Source of the DNA: Acidobacteriota bacterium
GTDB taxonomy: Bacteria; Acidobacteriota; Terriglobia; Versatilivoradales; Versatilivoraceae
Direction: 5' to 3'
NCBI GenBank assembly: GCA_022821775.1
Contig: JAJECY010000282.1
Span: 1-47,130, forward strand
Length of the DNA stretch: 47,130 nucleotides
The translations under genes and the position numbers were made by a program. Below are positions 16,358 through 24,236 of this stretch, in pieces (the stretch's first letter is position 1; every line of letters begins with the position of its first letter). The notes beneath the pieces were generated by a model. That model worked only from the letters and a program-made list of their open reading frames with translations, did not search any database and had not been told where the DNA came from.

Positions 16358-17152
16358 ATGAATCCCCCATTGCCTCCCCCCTTCAAGGCTCCGGAACGCT
16401 TTCTGGGGCGGGTCGAATACTATCGAAAGTATCGCCCGGGTTACCCCGACGGTCTGGCCGAATGGCTGAGGGAACTGTCGGCCCTGAAGCCTGCCCACCG
16501 CGTCGCCGACATCGGCTCCGGGACGGGGCTGCTGGCCGAGCTCTTCCTGCGGCACGGCCACCCCGTGGTGGGCGTCGAGCCCAATTCCGAGATGCGGCGG
16601 ACGGCTGAAGCCCACCTGAAGGGCTACCCCCGCTTCCGGAGCATCGATGGTCGGGCTGAAGCCACTACCCTTGGCAGCCGGTCGGTGGATCTCATCCTTG
16701 CCGGCCAGTCGTTTCACTGGTTCCCGATCGACCGGGCCCGAGAGGAGTTCCGGCGCATCTCCAACCCTCCGGCCTTCGCGGTCCTGGTCTGGAATCAGCG
16801 CAAGACCGAGAGCACCCGCTTCCTGAGAGCCTACGAGGAGTTGCTGCTGCGGCACGGCACCGACTACGCCCGGGTTCGCCACCAGAACATCGGCCAGGCC
16901 CAGTTGCAGGCTTTCTTCGGTCCGCAAGCGTTTCACAGAAAGATTCTGGCCAACTCTCAGGTCTTCGATCGGGAGGGGCTCATCGGTCGCACCCTGTCCT
17001 GCTCCTTCGTACCGCTGCCCGGACAACCCGGCCACCTGCCCCTGATGCAGGCGCTGGACCGGATTTTCGAGGATTGGCAGGTCGAAGGAAAGGTCACCTT
17101 CGAATACGAGACGCTGGTTTATGCCGGCAGACTGCACCCGCCCCGGCCCTGA
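16358..17152 (+). CDS. Class I SAM-dependent methyltransferase
   Basis: A 264-residue methyltransferase of the UbiE/trans-aconitate type. It opens with FLGRVEYYRKYRPGYPDGL, a common N-terminal cap in this subgroup. SAM motif I is VADIGSGTGLLAELFL (about 49-64), motif II is VVGVEPNSEMRR, and motif IV/post-I reads VDLILAGQSFHWFPIDRAREEF. The ATG at 16358 has no evident ribosome binding site; the preceding bases are a dispersed repeat. No signal peptide is present, and the substrate is unknown. Homologues are often annotated as SAM-dependent methyltransferase alone. Confidence 0.85.
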   Translation: MNPPLPPPFKAPERFLGRVEYYRKYRPGYPDGLAEWLRELSALKPAHRVADIGSGTGLLAELFLRHGHPVVGVEPNSEMRRTAEAHLKGYPRFRSIDGRAEATTLGSRSVDLILAGQSFHWFPIDRAREEFRRISNPPAFAVLVWNQRKTESTRFLRAYEELLLRHGTDYARVRHQNIGQAQLQAFFGPQAFHRKILANSQVFDREGLIGRTLSCSFVPLPGQPGHLPLMQALDRIFEDWQVEGKVTFEYETLVYAGRLHPPRP

Positions 17153-17170
17153 CCGGGACGGGTCGTGCCC

Positions 17171-17197
17171 CCCGGGAGCGCGGGCGTCCCGCCCGCA
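17171..17197. repeat. 27-bp GC palindromic repeat, copy 1
   Basis: The core runs CCCGGGAGCG then CGGGCGTCCCGCCCGCA. It contains the self-complementary GCGGGCG-TC-CCGCCCGC-type hairpin. Identical or one-mismatch copies are at 27091-27117, 31844-31870, 32031-32057, 40242-40268 and 40421-40447. Confidence 0.85.
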
Positions 17198-17286
17198 TCC
17201 TTGTTCCTTGATGGATTTCTTACATCGATGTGCAGGTTGAGTCACCGGCGGAGACGAACTTCTGTCGGACCCGGACCCTTCATCTC

Positions 17287-18669
17287 ATGACCAACGCGTC
17301 GCCCATGGACCGGACGGAAACGGATCTCGAACGGCTGGACAAGCAGGCCCTATGGCACCCCTTCACTCAAATGAAGGAGTGGATGGAATCCCCTCAACTG
17401 GTGATCGAGCGGGGCCGGGGAGTCTACCTGTACGACACCGAGGGGCGGAAGTATCTGGATGGGGTCTCTTCGCTTTGGGCCAACATCCACGGCCACTCCC
17501 ACCCCCACATCGTGCGGGCCATCCGCCGCCAACTGGATCGCCTGGACCACAGCACCCTGCTTGGACTGACCAACGTTCCCGCGGTGAAACTGGCCGGCAG
17601 GCTGGTAGAGCTCACGCCCCCGAACCTGACCCGGGTCTTCTTTTCCGACGACGGGGCCACGGCCGTCGAGATCGCCCTCAAGATGTCTTTCCAGTACTGG
17701 AGAAACCAGGGCCGGCAATGGGACTCCAAGAAGAAGTTCGTGGCCTACGCCAACGCCTATCACGGCGACACCCTGGGATCGGTGAGCGTGGGCGGCGTCC
17801 GGCTCTTCCACGAGATCTTTCGTCCCCTGCTGTTTCCCACCATCAAGGTGGCATACCCCTATTGCAACCGATACCCCCCGGGGAAACAGCCGCCGCAGCG
17901 TGAGATCGATCACCTCGGCGAGGTCGAGCAGGTGCTGCGGACCCGCCATCGCGAGATCTGCGGCCTGGTGGTGGAACCCATGATCCAGGGAGCGGGGGGA
18001 ATGGTGCCCATGCCGAAAGGCTACATGGGGGGGCTGGCCGAGTTGACCCGGCGCTTCGGGGTTCACCTGATCCTGGATGAAGTGGCGACCGGGTTCGGCA
18101 GAACCGGCAGATTCCTGGCCCTGGAACACGAGGACATCCGGCCGGATTTTGTGGCTCTGGCCAAGGGAATCACCGGAGGCACGCTTCCCCTGGCGGCCAC
18201 CCTGACCAGCGAGGAGATCTTCGAGTCCTTTCTGGGCGAGTATGACGAATTCAAGTCCTTTTTTCACGGGCATACCTATACGGGGAATCCGCTGGCCTGC
18301 GCGGCGGCCCTGGCCAATCTGGAGGTCTTCAGCAAGGAGAAGACCCTGGAGAAGTTGCAGGGAAAGATCGGCACCCTGACCAGGGCGCTGCGGCGCATGT
18401 GGGAGCTGCCCTGCGTCGGGGACGTCCGGCAACTGGGGTTCATGGTGGGGATCGAGCTGGTCCGGGACCGCGACAGCAGGCAGCCTTTTCCGGTGGGACG
18501 CCGCATGGGCCATCGGGTGGTCTTGCAGGCCCGGCGGCGAGGCGTCCTTCTGAGGCCGCTCGGCGACACCGTTGTGCTGATGCCGCCGCTTTCGATCACC
18601 CGGCCCCAATTGAAAACGCTGGTGGAGGTTACCTACAATAGCATCCAGGCGGCATGGGAAGAGGAGTGA
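17287..18669 (+). CDS. bioA: Adenosylmethionine--8-amino-7-oxononanoate aminotransferase
   Basis: A PLP-dependent transaminase that uses SAM as amino donor to make 7,8-diaminopelargonate in biotin synthesis. 460 residues from the ATG at 17287. Recognisable features are WHPFTQMKEWMESPQLVIER, YLDGVSSLWANIHGHSHP, FFSDDGATAVEIALKMSFQY, the cofactor Asp in LILDEVATGFGRTG, and the PLP lysine Lys293 in ALAKGITGG. FFHGHTYTGNPLACAAAL follows. The W and HP residues near the N-terminus separate BioA from generic class III aminotransferases. BioB, BioD and BioF are not in the window. A second in-frame ATG is at 17305. Confidence 0.93.
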   Translation: MTNASPMDRTETDLERLDKQALWHPFTQMKEWMESPQLVIERGRGVYLYDTEGRKYLDGVSSLWANIHGHSHPHIVRAIRRQLDRLDHSTLLGLTNVPAVKLAGRLVELTPPNLTRVFFSDDGATAVEIALKMSFQYWRNQGRQWDSKKKFVAYANAYHGDTLGSVSVGGVRLFHEIFRPLLFPTIKVAYPYCNRYPPGKQPPQREIDHLGEVEQVLRTRHREICGLVVEPMIQGAGGMVPMPKGYMGGLAELTRRFGVHLILDEVATGFGRTGRFLALEHEDIRPDFVALAKGITGGTLPLAATLTSEEIFESFLGEYDEFKSFFHGHTYTGNPLACAAALANLEVFSKEKTLEKLQGKIGTLTRALRRMWELPCVGDVRQLGFMVGIELVRDRDSRQPFPVGRRMGHRVVLQARRRGVLLRPLGDTVVLMPPLSITRPQLKTLVEVTYNSIQAAWEEE

Positions 18670-18703
18670 CTCCGGTCGAGCAACCCCAAAAGGATGAGGC
18701 CAA

Positions 18704-19756
18704 ATGACAATCCCCTGGGCTATACGAATGGCGCCGGTCTGCTTACTGCTGGCTTTGGCCGGCTGCCAGGCGCCGGATGAGCCCGCAACCGCGGACGCAA
18801 CCGCCGAACGCCACCTGAGCAACCTGCGTCAACTGACTTTCGGAGGAGAGAATGCCGAAGCCTACTTCTCCTTCGACGGCCAACGCCTGATCTTTCAAGC
18901 GACCCGCGACGGCGGCCAGTGCGACCAGATCTTCGTGATGGGCACCGACGGCAGCGGCATCACCCGGGTCAGCAGCGGCAAGGGCCGCACCACCTGCGCC
19001 TATTTCCTCAAGGACGGCCGGCATTTCGTCTACGGATCCACCCACCTGGGCAGCGAAAATTGTCCGCCTCGGCCCGACTTTTCCCGGGGATACGTGTGGC
19101 CCATCTACCCCGACTACGACATCTTCCTTTCGGATTTCGACCAACGCCTCACCCGGTTGACCGACACTGCGGGCTACGATGCCGAAGCTACCCTGTCTCC
19201 GGACGGGAAAAAGATCGTGTTCACCTCCATGCGGGACGGAGACCTGGAGCTTTACTCCATGAACACCGACGGTTCGGAAGTTCAGCGGCTCACCCACACT
19301 TTGGGTTATGACGGGGGCGCCTTCTACTCGCCCGACGGTCGGAAAATCGTATACCGGGCCTCTCACCCCACCGATGAGGCCGCCAAAGCCAAGTACAAGG
19401 ACCTGCTGAGCCGGAACCTTATCGAGCCGAGCCAGCTCGACATCTTCGTCATGAATGCCGACGGCAGCGGCCGGGTTCAGGTGACCCGCAACGGCGCCGC
19501 CAATTTCTGTCCCTTCTTCCATCCCGACGGCCGCCGGATCATCTTCGCCTCCAACCTGGGCGACCCCCGGGGCCGCAACTTCGATCTCTACCTGATCGAC
19601 ATCGACGGAACCAACCTGCAACAGGTCACCTTCGACGAGACTTTTGACGGGTTCCCGATGTTCTCCCCGGATGGAAAGCAACTGGTCTTCGCCTCCAACC
19701 GCCACGGAAAAGTTCGCGGCGAGACCAACATCTTCATCGCCGACTGGGTGGAGTAG
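18704..19756 (+). CDS. PD40/TolB-like beta-propeller lipoprotein
   Basis: A 350-residue protein starting at the ATG at 18704 with AGGATGAGG upstream. A lipoprotein signal (LLLALAGC, Cys21) is followed by five or six WD40-like PD40 repeats with the diagnostic phrases FSFDGQRLIFQA, LSPDGKKIVFTSMRDGDLEL, YSPDGRKIVYRA, FHPDGRRIIFASN and FSPDGKQLVFASNRHG. Each is preceded by a DGS...RLT-type strand. This is the TolB propeller fold without the TolB N-terminal domain. It should be an envelope protein of binding or scaffolding function. It lies 34 bases after bioA and 20 bases before the glycosylase gene, so it may share a transcript with both. Confidence 0.85.
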   Translation: MTIPWAIRMAPVCLLLALAGCQAPDEPATADATAERHLSNLRQLTFGGENAEAYFSFDGQRLIFQATRDGGQCDQIFVMGTDGSGITRVSSGKGRTTCAYFLKDGRHFVYGSTHLGSENCPPRPDFSRGYVWPIYPDYDIFLSDFDQRLTRLTDTAGYDAEATLSPDGKKIVFTSMRDGDLELYSMNTDGSEVQRLTHTLGYDGGAFYSPDGRKIVYRASHPTDEAAKAKYKDLLSRNLIEPSQLDIFVMNADGSGRVQVTRNGAANFCPFFHPDGRRIIFASNLGDPRGRNFDLYLIDIDGTNLQQVTFDETFDGFPMFSPDGKQLVFASNRHGKVRGETNIFIADWVE

Positions 19757-19776
19757 GCCCGACCGGGACACGACCC

Positions 19777-20388
19777 TTGCCTCCTCCCCGCCAACACGAT
19801 CTCCTGCCACGATCCTTTTTCGACCGCCCCACCCAAACGGTTGCCCGTGAACTGCTGGGTTGCCGTCTCATCCGAAGACTGGGCGGGACCCTGCTGGCAG
19901 GGGCCATTGTCGAAACCGAAGCCTACATCGGCGAAAGGGACCTGGCCTGTCACGCCAGGGCGGGCCGAACCCGGCGAACCGAGATCATGTACGGCCCCCC
20001 GGGATTCGCCTACGTCTACTTCACCTACGGCATGCACTGGATGCTGAACCTGGTCACCGAGGCGGATGGATTCCCGGCGGCGGTGCTGATTCGAGCCTTC
20101 GAGCCTCTGGAGGGCATTGCGCGCATGCAGGAGCGCCGCGGCGGCAAGCCCCTGTCCCAACTTGCCAGCGGTCCGGCCAAGCTGACCCGGGCCCTGGGGA
20201 TCGCCCGGGGAGAAAACGGCCTGGACTGCTGCCGGCCCGACTCGCCGCTCACCCTGGCCCCTGGGGAGGTGGTGCCGCCATCCTCAGTTAAGTCCACGCC
20301 CCGCATCGGCCTGGGCCAGACTCCCGAGCCCTGGCTGTCCAAGCCGTGGCGCTTTACGATCCGGGGGAACGGGTTTGTTTCGAGGTGA
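19777..20388 (+). CDS. DNA-3-methyladenine glycosylase (AAG/MPG family)
   Basis: A 203-residue monofunctional base-excision repair glycosylase that removes 3-methyladenine and other alkylated purines. Family landmarks are FFDRPTQTVARELLGC, the catalytic-Glu segment VETEAYIGERDLACHA, the DNA-intercalating Tyr region RTRRTEIMYGPPGFAYVY, MHWMLNLV, and LASGPAKLTRALGI. TPRIGLG near the C-terminus matches the usual ending. The likely start is the TTG at 19777; there is no strong ribosome binding site, and translation may be coupled to the PD40 gene 20 bases upstream. Confidence 0.94.
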   Translation: MPPPRQHDLLPRSFFDRPTQTVARELLGCRLIRRLGGTLLAGAIVETEAYIGERDLACHARAGRTRRTEIMYGPPGFAYVYFTYGMHWMLNLVTEADGFPAAVLIRAFEPLEGIARMQERRGGKPLSQLASGPAKLTRALGIARGENGLDCCRPDSPLTLAPGEVVPPSSVKSTPRIGLGQTPEPWLSKPWRFTIRGNGFVSR

Positions 20389-20474
20389 TACAGGTTACAA
20401 TAGGGCCGCCGAACGGCCGCGACCGCGGTTCAAGGTCCGTGTCCCATGCCGGCCACCACCCTTTGAGGAGTCCC

Positions 20475-21413
20475 ATGCGCATTGGCATCGTGCTCACCCC
20501 CATTTCCGACCACCACCTCCGACTGGCGAGCCAGGTGGGGGTCTCCGACGTGGTTATCCGGTTCCCGGGACTGGACTATTCCGACCTTGCCGACCGGAAG
20601 GCCAGGATCGAGTCCTTCGGTTTGCAGGTTCCGGTTATCGAGGGCTACCTGCCCATTGAGGACATCAAGCTGGGCGGCCCCCGGCGTGATGCCGAGATCG
20701 AGCAGATGAAGACCCTGATCGGCAACATGGGGCGAGCCGGCATCGGCCTGCTGTGCTACAACTTCATCGCCGGCGGCGACTGGGCCAGGACTTCGGTCAG
20801 CGAACCGGGCCGCGGTGGCGCCCTGGTCACCGGCTTCGACCTGAGCAACCTGCCGCAGCCCTCATTCACCAAGGCGGACCGGCCCTCGGTCGACCGCCTC
20901 TGGGAGAACCTGGACACCTTCCTGGAGAGAATCCTGCCCGTGGCCGAGGAATGCGGGGTCACCCTGGCCATGCATCCGGACGATCCTCCCATTTCCAACT
21001 TCCAGGGCTTTCCCCGCATCATGAACAGCGTCGAAAGTTTCGAACGCCTGATCGGCCTGAGTTCAAGTCCGGCCAATGGCATCTGCTTCTGCCAGGGGAC
21101 CTTCGCCGAAATGGGAGCGGAAATCCCCTCCACCATCCGGCGGCTGGGACCTCACATCAAGTACGTCCATTTCAGGGACATCCGGGGAACAAGCAACCGG
21201 TTTGTGGAGACCTTTCACGACGAGGGGCAGACCGACATGGTGGAAGCCATGCGAGCCTACCGCGACATCAGGTTCGACGGCCCCATGCGGCCCGACCACG
21301 TTCCTCAACTGGCGGGCGAAGAAGAAGGCGAGGCCGGCTACACCATGCTGGGCCGCCTGTTTGCCGTTGGTTACATGCGAGGGTTGATGCAGGCCGTGGG
21401 TGAGGCCGGATGA
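20475..21413 (+). CDS. Mannonate dehydratase-like TIM-barrel enzyme
   Basis: A 312-residue protein from the ATG at 20475 (GAGGAG upstream) with the xylose-isomerase-like TIM barrel of UxuA-type D-mannonate dehydratases. Metal- and substrate-site phrases are VTLAMHPDDPP, NGICFCQGTFAEMG, IKYVHFRDIRG, FHDEGQTDM and the C-terminal GPMRPDHVPQL. These match UxuA closely and predict D-mannonate to 2-keto-3-deoxygluconate in hexuronate catabolism. It is shorter than E. coli UxuA (394) and lacks its insertions, as do many Acidobacterial and Planctomycete homologues, so a related sugar acid could be the substrate. No UxuB or KdgK is adjacent. Confidence 0.85.
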   Translation: MRIGIVLTPISDHHLRLASQVGVSDVVIRFPGLDYSDLADRKARIESFGLQVPVIEGYLPIEDIKLGGPRRDAEIEQMKTLIGNMGRAGIGLLCYNFIAGGDWARTSVSEPGRGGALVTGFDLSNLPQPSFTKADRPSVDRLWENLDTFLERILPVAEECGVTLAMHPDDPPISNFQGFPRIMNSVESFERLIGLSSSPANGICFCQGTFAEMGAEIPSTIRRLGPHIKYVHFRDIRGTSNRFVETFHDEGQTDMVEAMRAYRDIRFDGPMRPDHVPQLAGEEEGEAGYTMLGRLFAVGYMRGLMQAVGEAG

Positions 21414-21446
21414 CCCACCAGACAATGTTTCAGTTTCGTTCCCGCC

Positions 21447-22055
21447 ATGATTAAAGTGATCTGCCTGGATATGGGCAAAGTCATCATCGACTACGACCCA
21501 GCCATTCCACTGGCCTCGCTCGGCACACGCTCCGCACTGTCGTTGACGGAAATCAAGCAAGTCCTGACTGACAGGGAACCCCTGTTGCTATTCGATCGGG
21601 GCCACTATTCCCGGTCCGACTTCTACCGGACCATGTGCGCCCGCCTGCGGCTGGACGTCTCAACCGAGGAGTTCGAACAGCTCTGGACGTCCCTGTTCCT
21701 GCCCGAACCCCTGCTGGCGGAATCCTTTCTGCTCAGCCTGAAGCGCCGCTACCGGCTCCTGATGCTCTCCAACGTCAATGAAGTCCACTTCGAGTTCATC
21801 TGGAAAAACTATCCCCTGGTCCGCCATATCAAGGAACGTCTCCTGTCCTACGAACTGGGCTGCCTCAAACCGGAACCCGCCATCTATCGGATCGCCATCG
21901 ATCGAGCCGGGGTCCTCCCCGAAGAAATCTTCTTTGCCGACGATCGACCCGAAAACGTCGAAGCCGCCCGGCAGGCCGGGATTGTAGCCACCTGCTTCCA
22001 GTCGGAGATGCAACTCAAACTCGCCCTGGGTCGGGCCGGCGTGGTCGTCGAATGA
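21447..22055 (+). CDS. HAD-superfamily phosphatase, YihX-like
   Basis: A 202-residue HAD-IA hydrolase. Motif I reads ICLDMGKVIIDYD: the nucleophile Asp is present but the usual second Asp two positions on is Gly, as in the YihX-type alpha-glucose-1-phosphatases (FDLGNV). Motif II is LLMLSNVNEVHF, motif III is LGCLKPEPAIY with its Lys, and motif IV is FFADDRPENVEAA. The cap is a small four-helix type between residues about 20 and 90. A small sugar phosphate is the expected substrate. The gene starts 33 bases after the mannonate-dehydratase-like gene and may be part of the same sugar-acid operon. Confidence 0.85.
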   Translation: MIKVICLDMGKVIIDYDPAIPLASLGTRSALSLTEIKQVLTDREPLLLFDRGHYSRSDFYRTMCARLRLDVSTEEFEQLWTSLFLPEPLLAESFLLSLKRRYRLLMLSNVNEVHFEFIWKNYPLVRHIKERLLSYELGCLKPEPAIYRIAIDRAGVLPEEIFFADDRPENVEAARQAGIVATCFQSEMQLKLALGRAGVVVE

Positions 22056-22180
22056 TGATGCCGGAGGGTGGAATACCCGGTCGGGCGCACCCAGCAAATG
22101 ATGAGAGAGGTCGGCCTGCCGCCCTACCCGGCCGACCGCCTGAGTCAGGACTGGTAGCCCGGCGACTGGTGGCCGACAGT

Positions 22181-22618
22181 CTACTGGAGGCCGATCCCGC
22201 TGACCTGCACCTCCGGGACCACGTAGTTCCAGTCCCGGGGCAGGTTTTCAAAGGCCACCTGAAATTCGGCGGCCTTCTGGGGAGCGATCCCGCGCTTCCC
22301 CCGATACTCCAGGGCGGTGCGCGCTTCCTTCAGGACGACCTGGTCGAGAGAATCCTTGAAGCGGAAGGTCAACTCCACCTTCCGGATGGTGCTCTCCCCA
22401 CCGTTGGTCAGTGTCCCTTCCACGTAGAAGATTTCGTCCCCCAGGAAGTTTTCCCCCTTGGCCAGTCCCAGGCTGGAGAGGGTCACCTGATCCCGGTAGG
22501 CCTCCTCCCGGGCGACTGTCTCCGGGTCGGCGGCCGGACGGCCGGAATCCCCGCAACCCACCGCAGCCAATGACAACAGCAGGGCTGAAATCACCCGGAA
22601 TTGACGGTTGGCAAGCAT
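22181..22618 (-). CDS. Small lipoprotein with beta-sandwich domain
   Basis: A 145-residue protein with a clear lipoprotein signal (LLLSLAAVGC, Cys22). The mature part has a FxLYD/DUF2393-like arrangement: IFYVEGTLTNGGESTIRKVE, LTFRFKDSLDQVVLKEAR, then a final strand pair ending VPEVQVSGIGL. Such domains are small immunoglobulin-like sandwiches found on bacterial envelopes. The start is the ATG at 22618; upstream in-frame ATGs fall in repeat sequence without ribosome binding sites. No enzyme motif is present. It is convergent with the HAD gene. Confidence 0.75.
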   Translation of the reverse strand: MLANRQFRVISALLLSLAAVGCGDSGRPAADPETVAREEAYRDQVTLSSLGLAKGENFLGDEIFYVEGTLTNGGESTIRKVELTFRFKDSLDQVVLKEARTALEYRGKRGIAPQKAAEFQVAFENLPRDWNYVVPEVQVSGIGLQ

Positions 22619-22779
22619 GGCCGGAAAGTAGCACAGGGGGTGGGGGGTGTCAAACCACCACGGGGACCACCACGGGGGCGGGCTCACTCCGGGGCCGTCG
22701 CCGGCGGACGAGCCGGCGTCTTGCGGTCTGTGCCGGTGGCAGTCACTCCTGCGGCGCCGCGTTGGCCCCCCTCCGGCTC

Positions 22780-23240
22780 GAAGACGGGCTTCGCCCTCTC
22801 GCCGACTCCCCCTCAAGGGGGGAGTGATTCGTTTTTTGGAGGCCGTGCTTTCGGGGACGCAGCTCTTGATTCGCCGCATACGCGGCTCTCCCTTAACCCA
22901 CGACACTGCCGGTGGAGAGGATTTTTCAAACGATTATCTCCGGGCGTCTGCTCTCAATTCCCCGAAACCTCGTTCAAGAAACTCAGTATCACTCCTCCCT
23001 TGAGGGGGAGTCGGAGAGGTCGAGCCGAATGGCGAAGGCCGATCCGGTAGGGGGTTCGCACAAGGCGAGCCAAGGGCGAGATCTTGTGCGCCGTCGCGGG
23101 TACGCACCAGCCACGTTAAGGGCGAAGGCTTGTGCGGTGGGGAACACACGTCGAGTCCCCAGCCAGGGGGCGCCCGCAGCCCAAGGCCGCCAGGAGTCGC
23201 AGAAGCCGAGCCGAATGGCGAAGACTGATGCGGTGGAGTG
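22780..23240. repeat. Large imperfect inverted-repeat element
   Basis: The 778-base gap 22619-23396 has no credible gene. Within it, the stretch 22801-22829 (core CTCCCCCTCAAGGGGGGAG) and 22988-23014 (core CTCCCTTGAGGGGGAG) are inverted copies. The similarity extends on both sides (GGCTCGA outward, TTTCGGGGA inward), giving arms of roughly 80 bases. A further direct copy of CGAGCCGAATGGCGAAG lies at about 23023 and 23209. Short directly repeated GGCGAAGGCTTGTGCGG-like units lie between. This is typical of nested non-coding mobile repeats. All reading frames here look like repeat-derived noise. Confidence 0.6.
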
Positions 23241-23396
23241 GATTCCAACGGTTGTCCGACCCGCCGCCCAATGCGCGCCCGCAGGGAACGGCTATAATAG
23301 GGCGCATTCCCTCTGCATCGCCGGGCGGGAGCAAAGGCACAGCCGTGGCTGCTTGCCAGGGCACGGTGCCCACGGAAGATTCCGAGGCCAGGAACG

Positions 23397-24176
23397 ATGA
23401 AGGCGACACTCACCGGACTGTGCGGCTTGATGCTGGACCTGGACGGCACCGTCTATGAGGACAACCGCCTGATTCCCGGAGCCGCCGAGGCCATCGCCTA
23501 CCTGAGGGAACGCGGGCACCGGCTTCGCTTTGTGACCAACACCACCAACAAGCGGCGGGAAACCATCCGGGACAAGCTCGGCGCCCTGGGCATCGAGTCC
23601 GATGACTCTGAGATATTCACGGCTCCGGTGGCAGCCAGCCTCATGCTGCGGCGTCATCCGGAGGCCCGCTGCTGGGTGGTCACCCGGGGCGACTCCATCC
23701 AGGAGTTCCAGGGCCTGAGACTGGATGAAGACCATCCCGACTTCGTGGTCCTGGGCGATCTGATGGAAGGGTTTACCTTCGACCTGCTCAACCGCGTCTT
23801 CCGCAAGCTGATGGACGGCGCGGAGCTGATTGCCATGCAGAAGAACCGCTACTGGATGACCCGGGGCAAACTCACGCTGGACATGGGACCCTTCGTAGCC
23901 GCCCTGGAGTTCGCCACCGGACGCAGCGCCCGGGTGATCGGCAAGCCCTCAAGGGAATTCTTCCGCTTGGCCCTCTCCCACCTCGGACTGCCCCCTCATC
24001 AGGCGGCCATGGTGGGGGACGACTGGGAATCCGACATTGGCGGCGCCCAAGGGGTGGGCCTGCGAACAATCCTGGTCCGAACCGGCAAGTATCAGCCCCA
24101 AGACGAGAACAATCTCGATCCGCCACCGGACGGCGTCATCGAAGGCCTCGGGCACCTGCCGGAGATCCTTGGGTGA
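23397..24176 (+). CDS. HAD-IIA family phosphatase (NagD/HDHD2-like)
   Basis: A 259-residue cytoplasmic phosphatase. Motif I is LMLDLDGTVYEDN (both catalytic Asp residues present), motif II is FVTNTTNKRRETI, motif III Lys is in RVIGKPSREFF, and motif IV is AAMVGDDWESDIGGA. The C2-type cap lies between them (about 85-180), as in NagD, 4-nitrophenylphosphatases and HDHD2/LHPP-like proteins. The C-terminus VRTGKYQPQDEN is the usual IIA ending. The start ATG has AGGAACG just upstream. The natural substrate cannot be told. It is followed 60 bases later by the acyl-activating fusion gene. Confidence 0.88.
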   Translation: MKATLTGLCGLMLDLDGTVYEDNRLIPGAAEAIAYLRERGHRLRFVTNTTNKRRETIRDKLGALGIESDDSEIFTAPVAASLMLRRHPEARCWVVTRGDSIQEFQGLRLDEDHPDFVVLGDLMEGFTFDLLNRVFRKLMDGAELIAMQKNRYWMTRGKLTLDMGPFVAALEFATGRSARVIGKPSREFFRLALSHLGLPPHQAAMVGDDWESDIGGAQGVGLRTILVRTGKYQPQDENNLDPPPDGVIEGLGHLPEILG

Positions 24177-24236
24177 GACCGAGGTCCGGAGGGTCTCCGG
24201 TCCGTCGGCGCCGTCAGTCAGGCGCCAATACACTCA

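Noticed and set aside
22619-23396. Several overlapping frames with Pro/Arg/Ser-rich translations
   Set aside because: They derive from inverted and direct repeats, have no ribosome binding sites, and show no protein-like composition.
24208-24227. GGCGCC-N8-GGCGCC hairpin before the acyl-activating fusion as a terminator
   Set aside because: The stem is only six bases and no T-run follows; a terminator is not supported.
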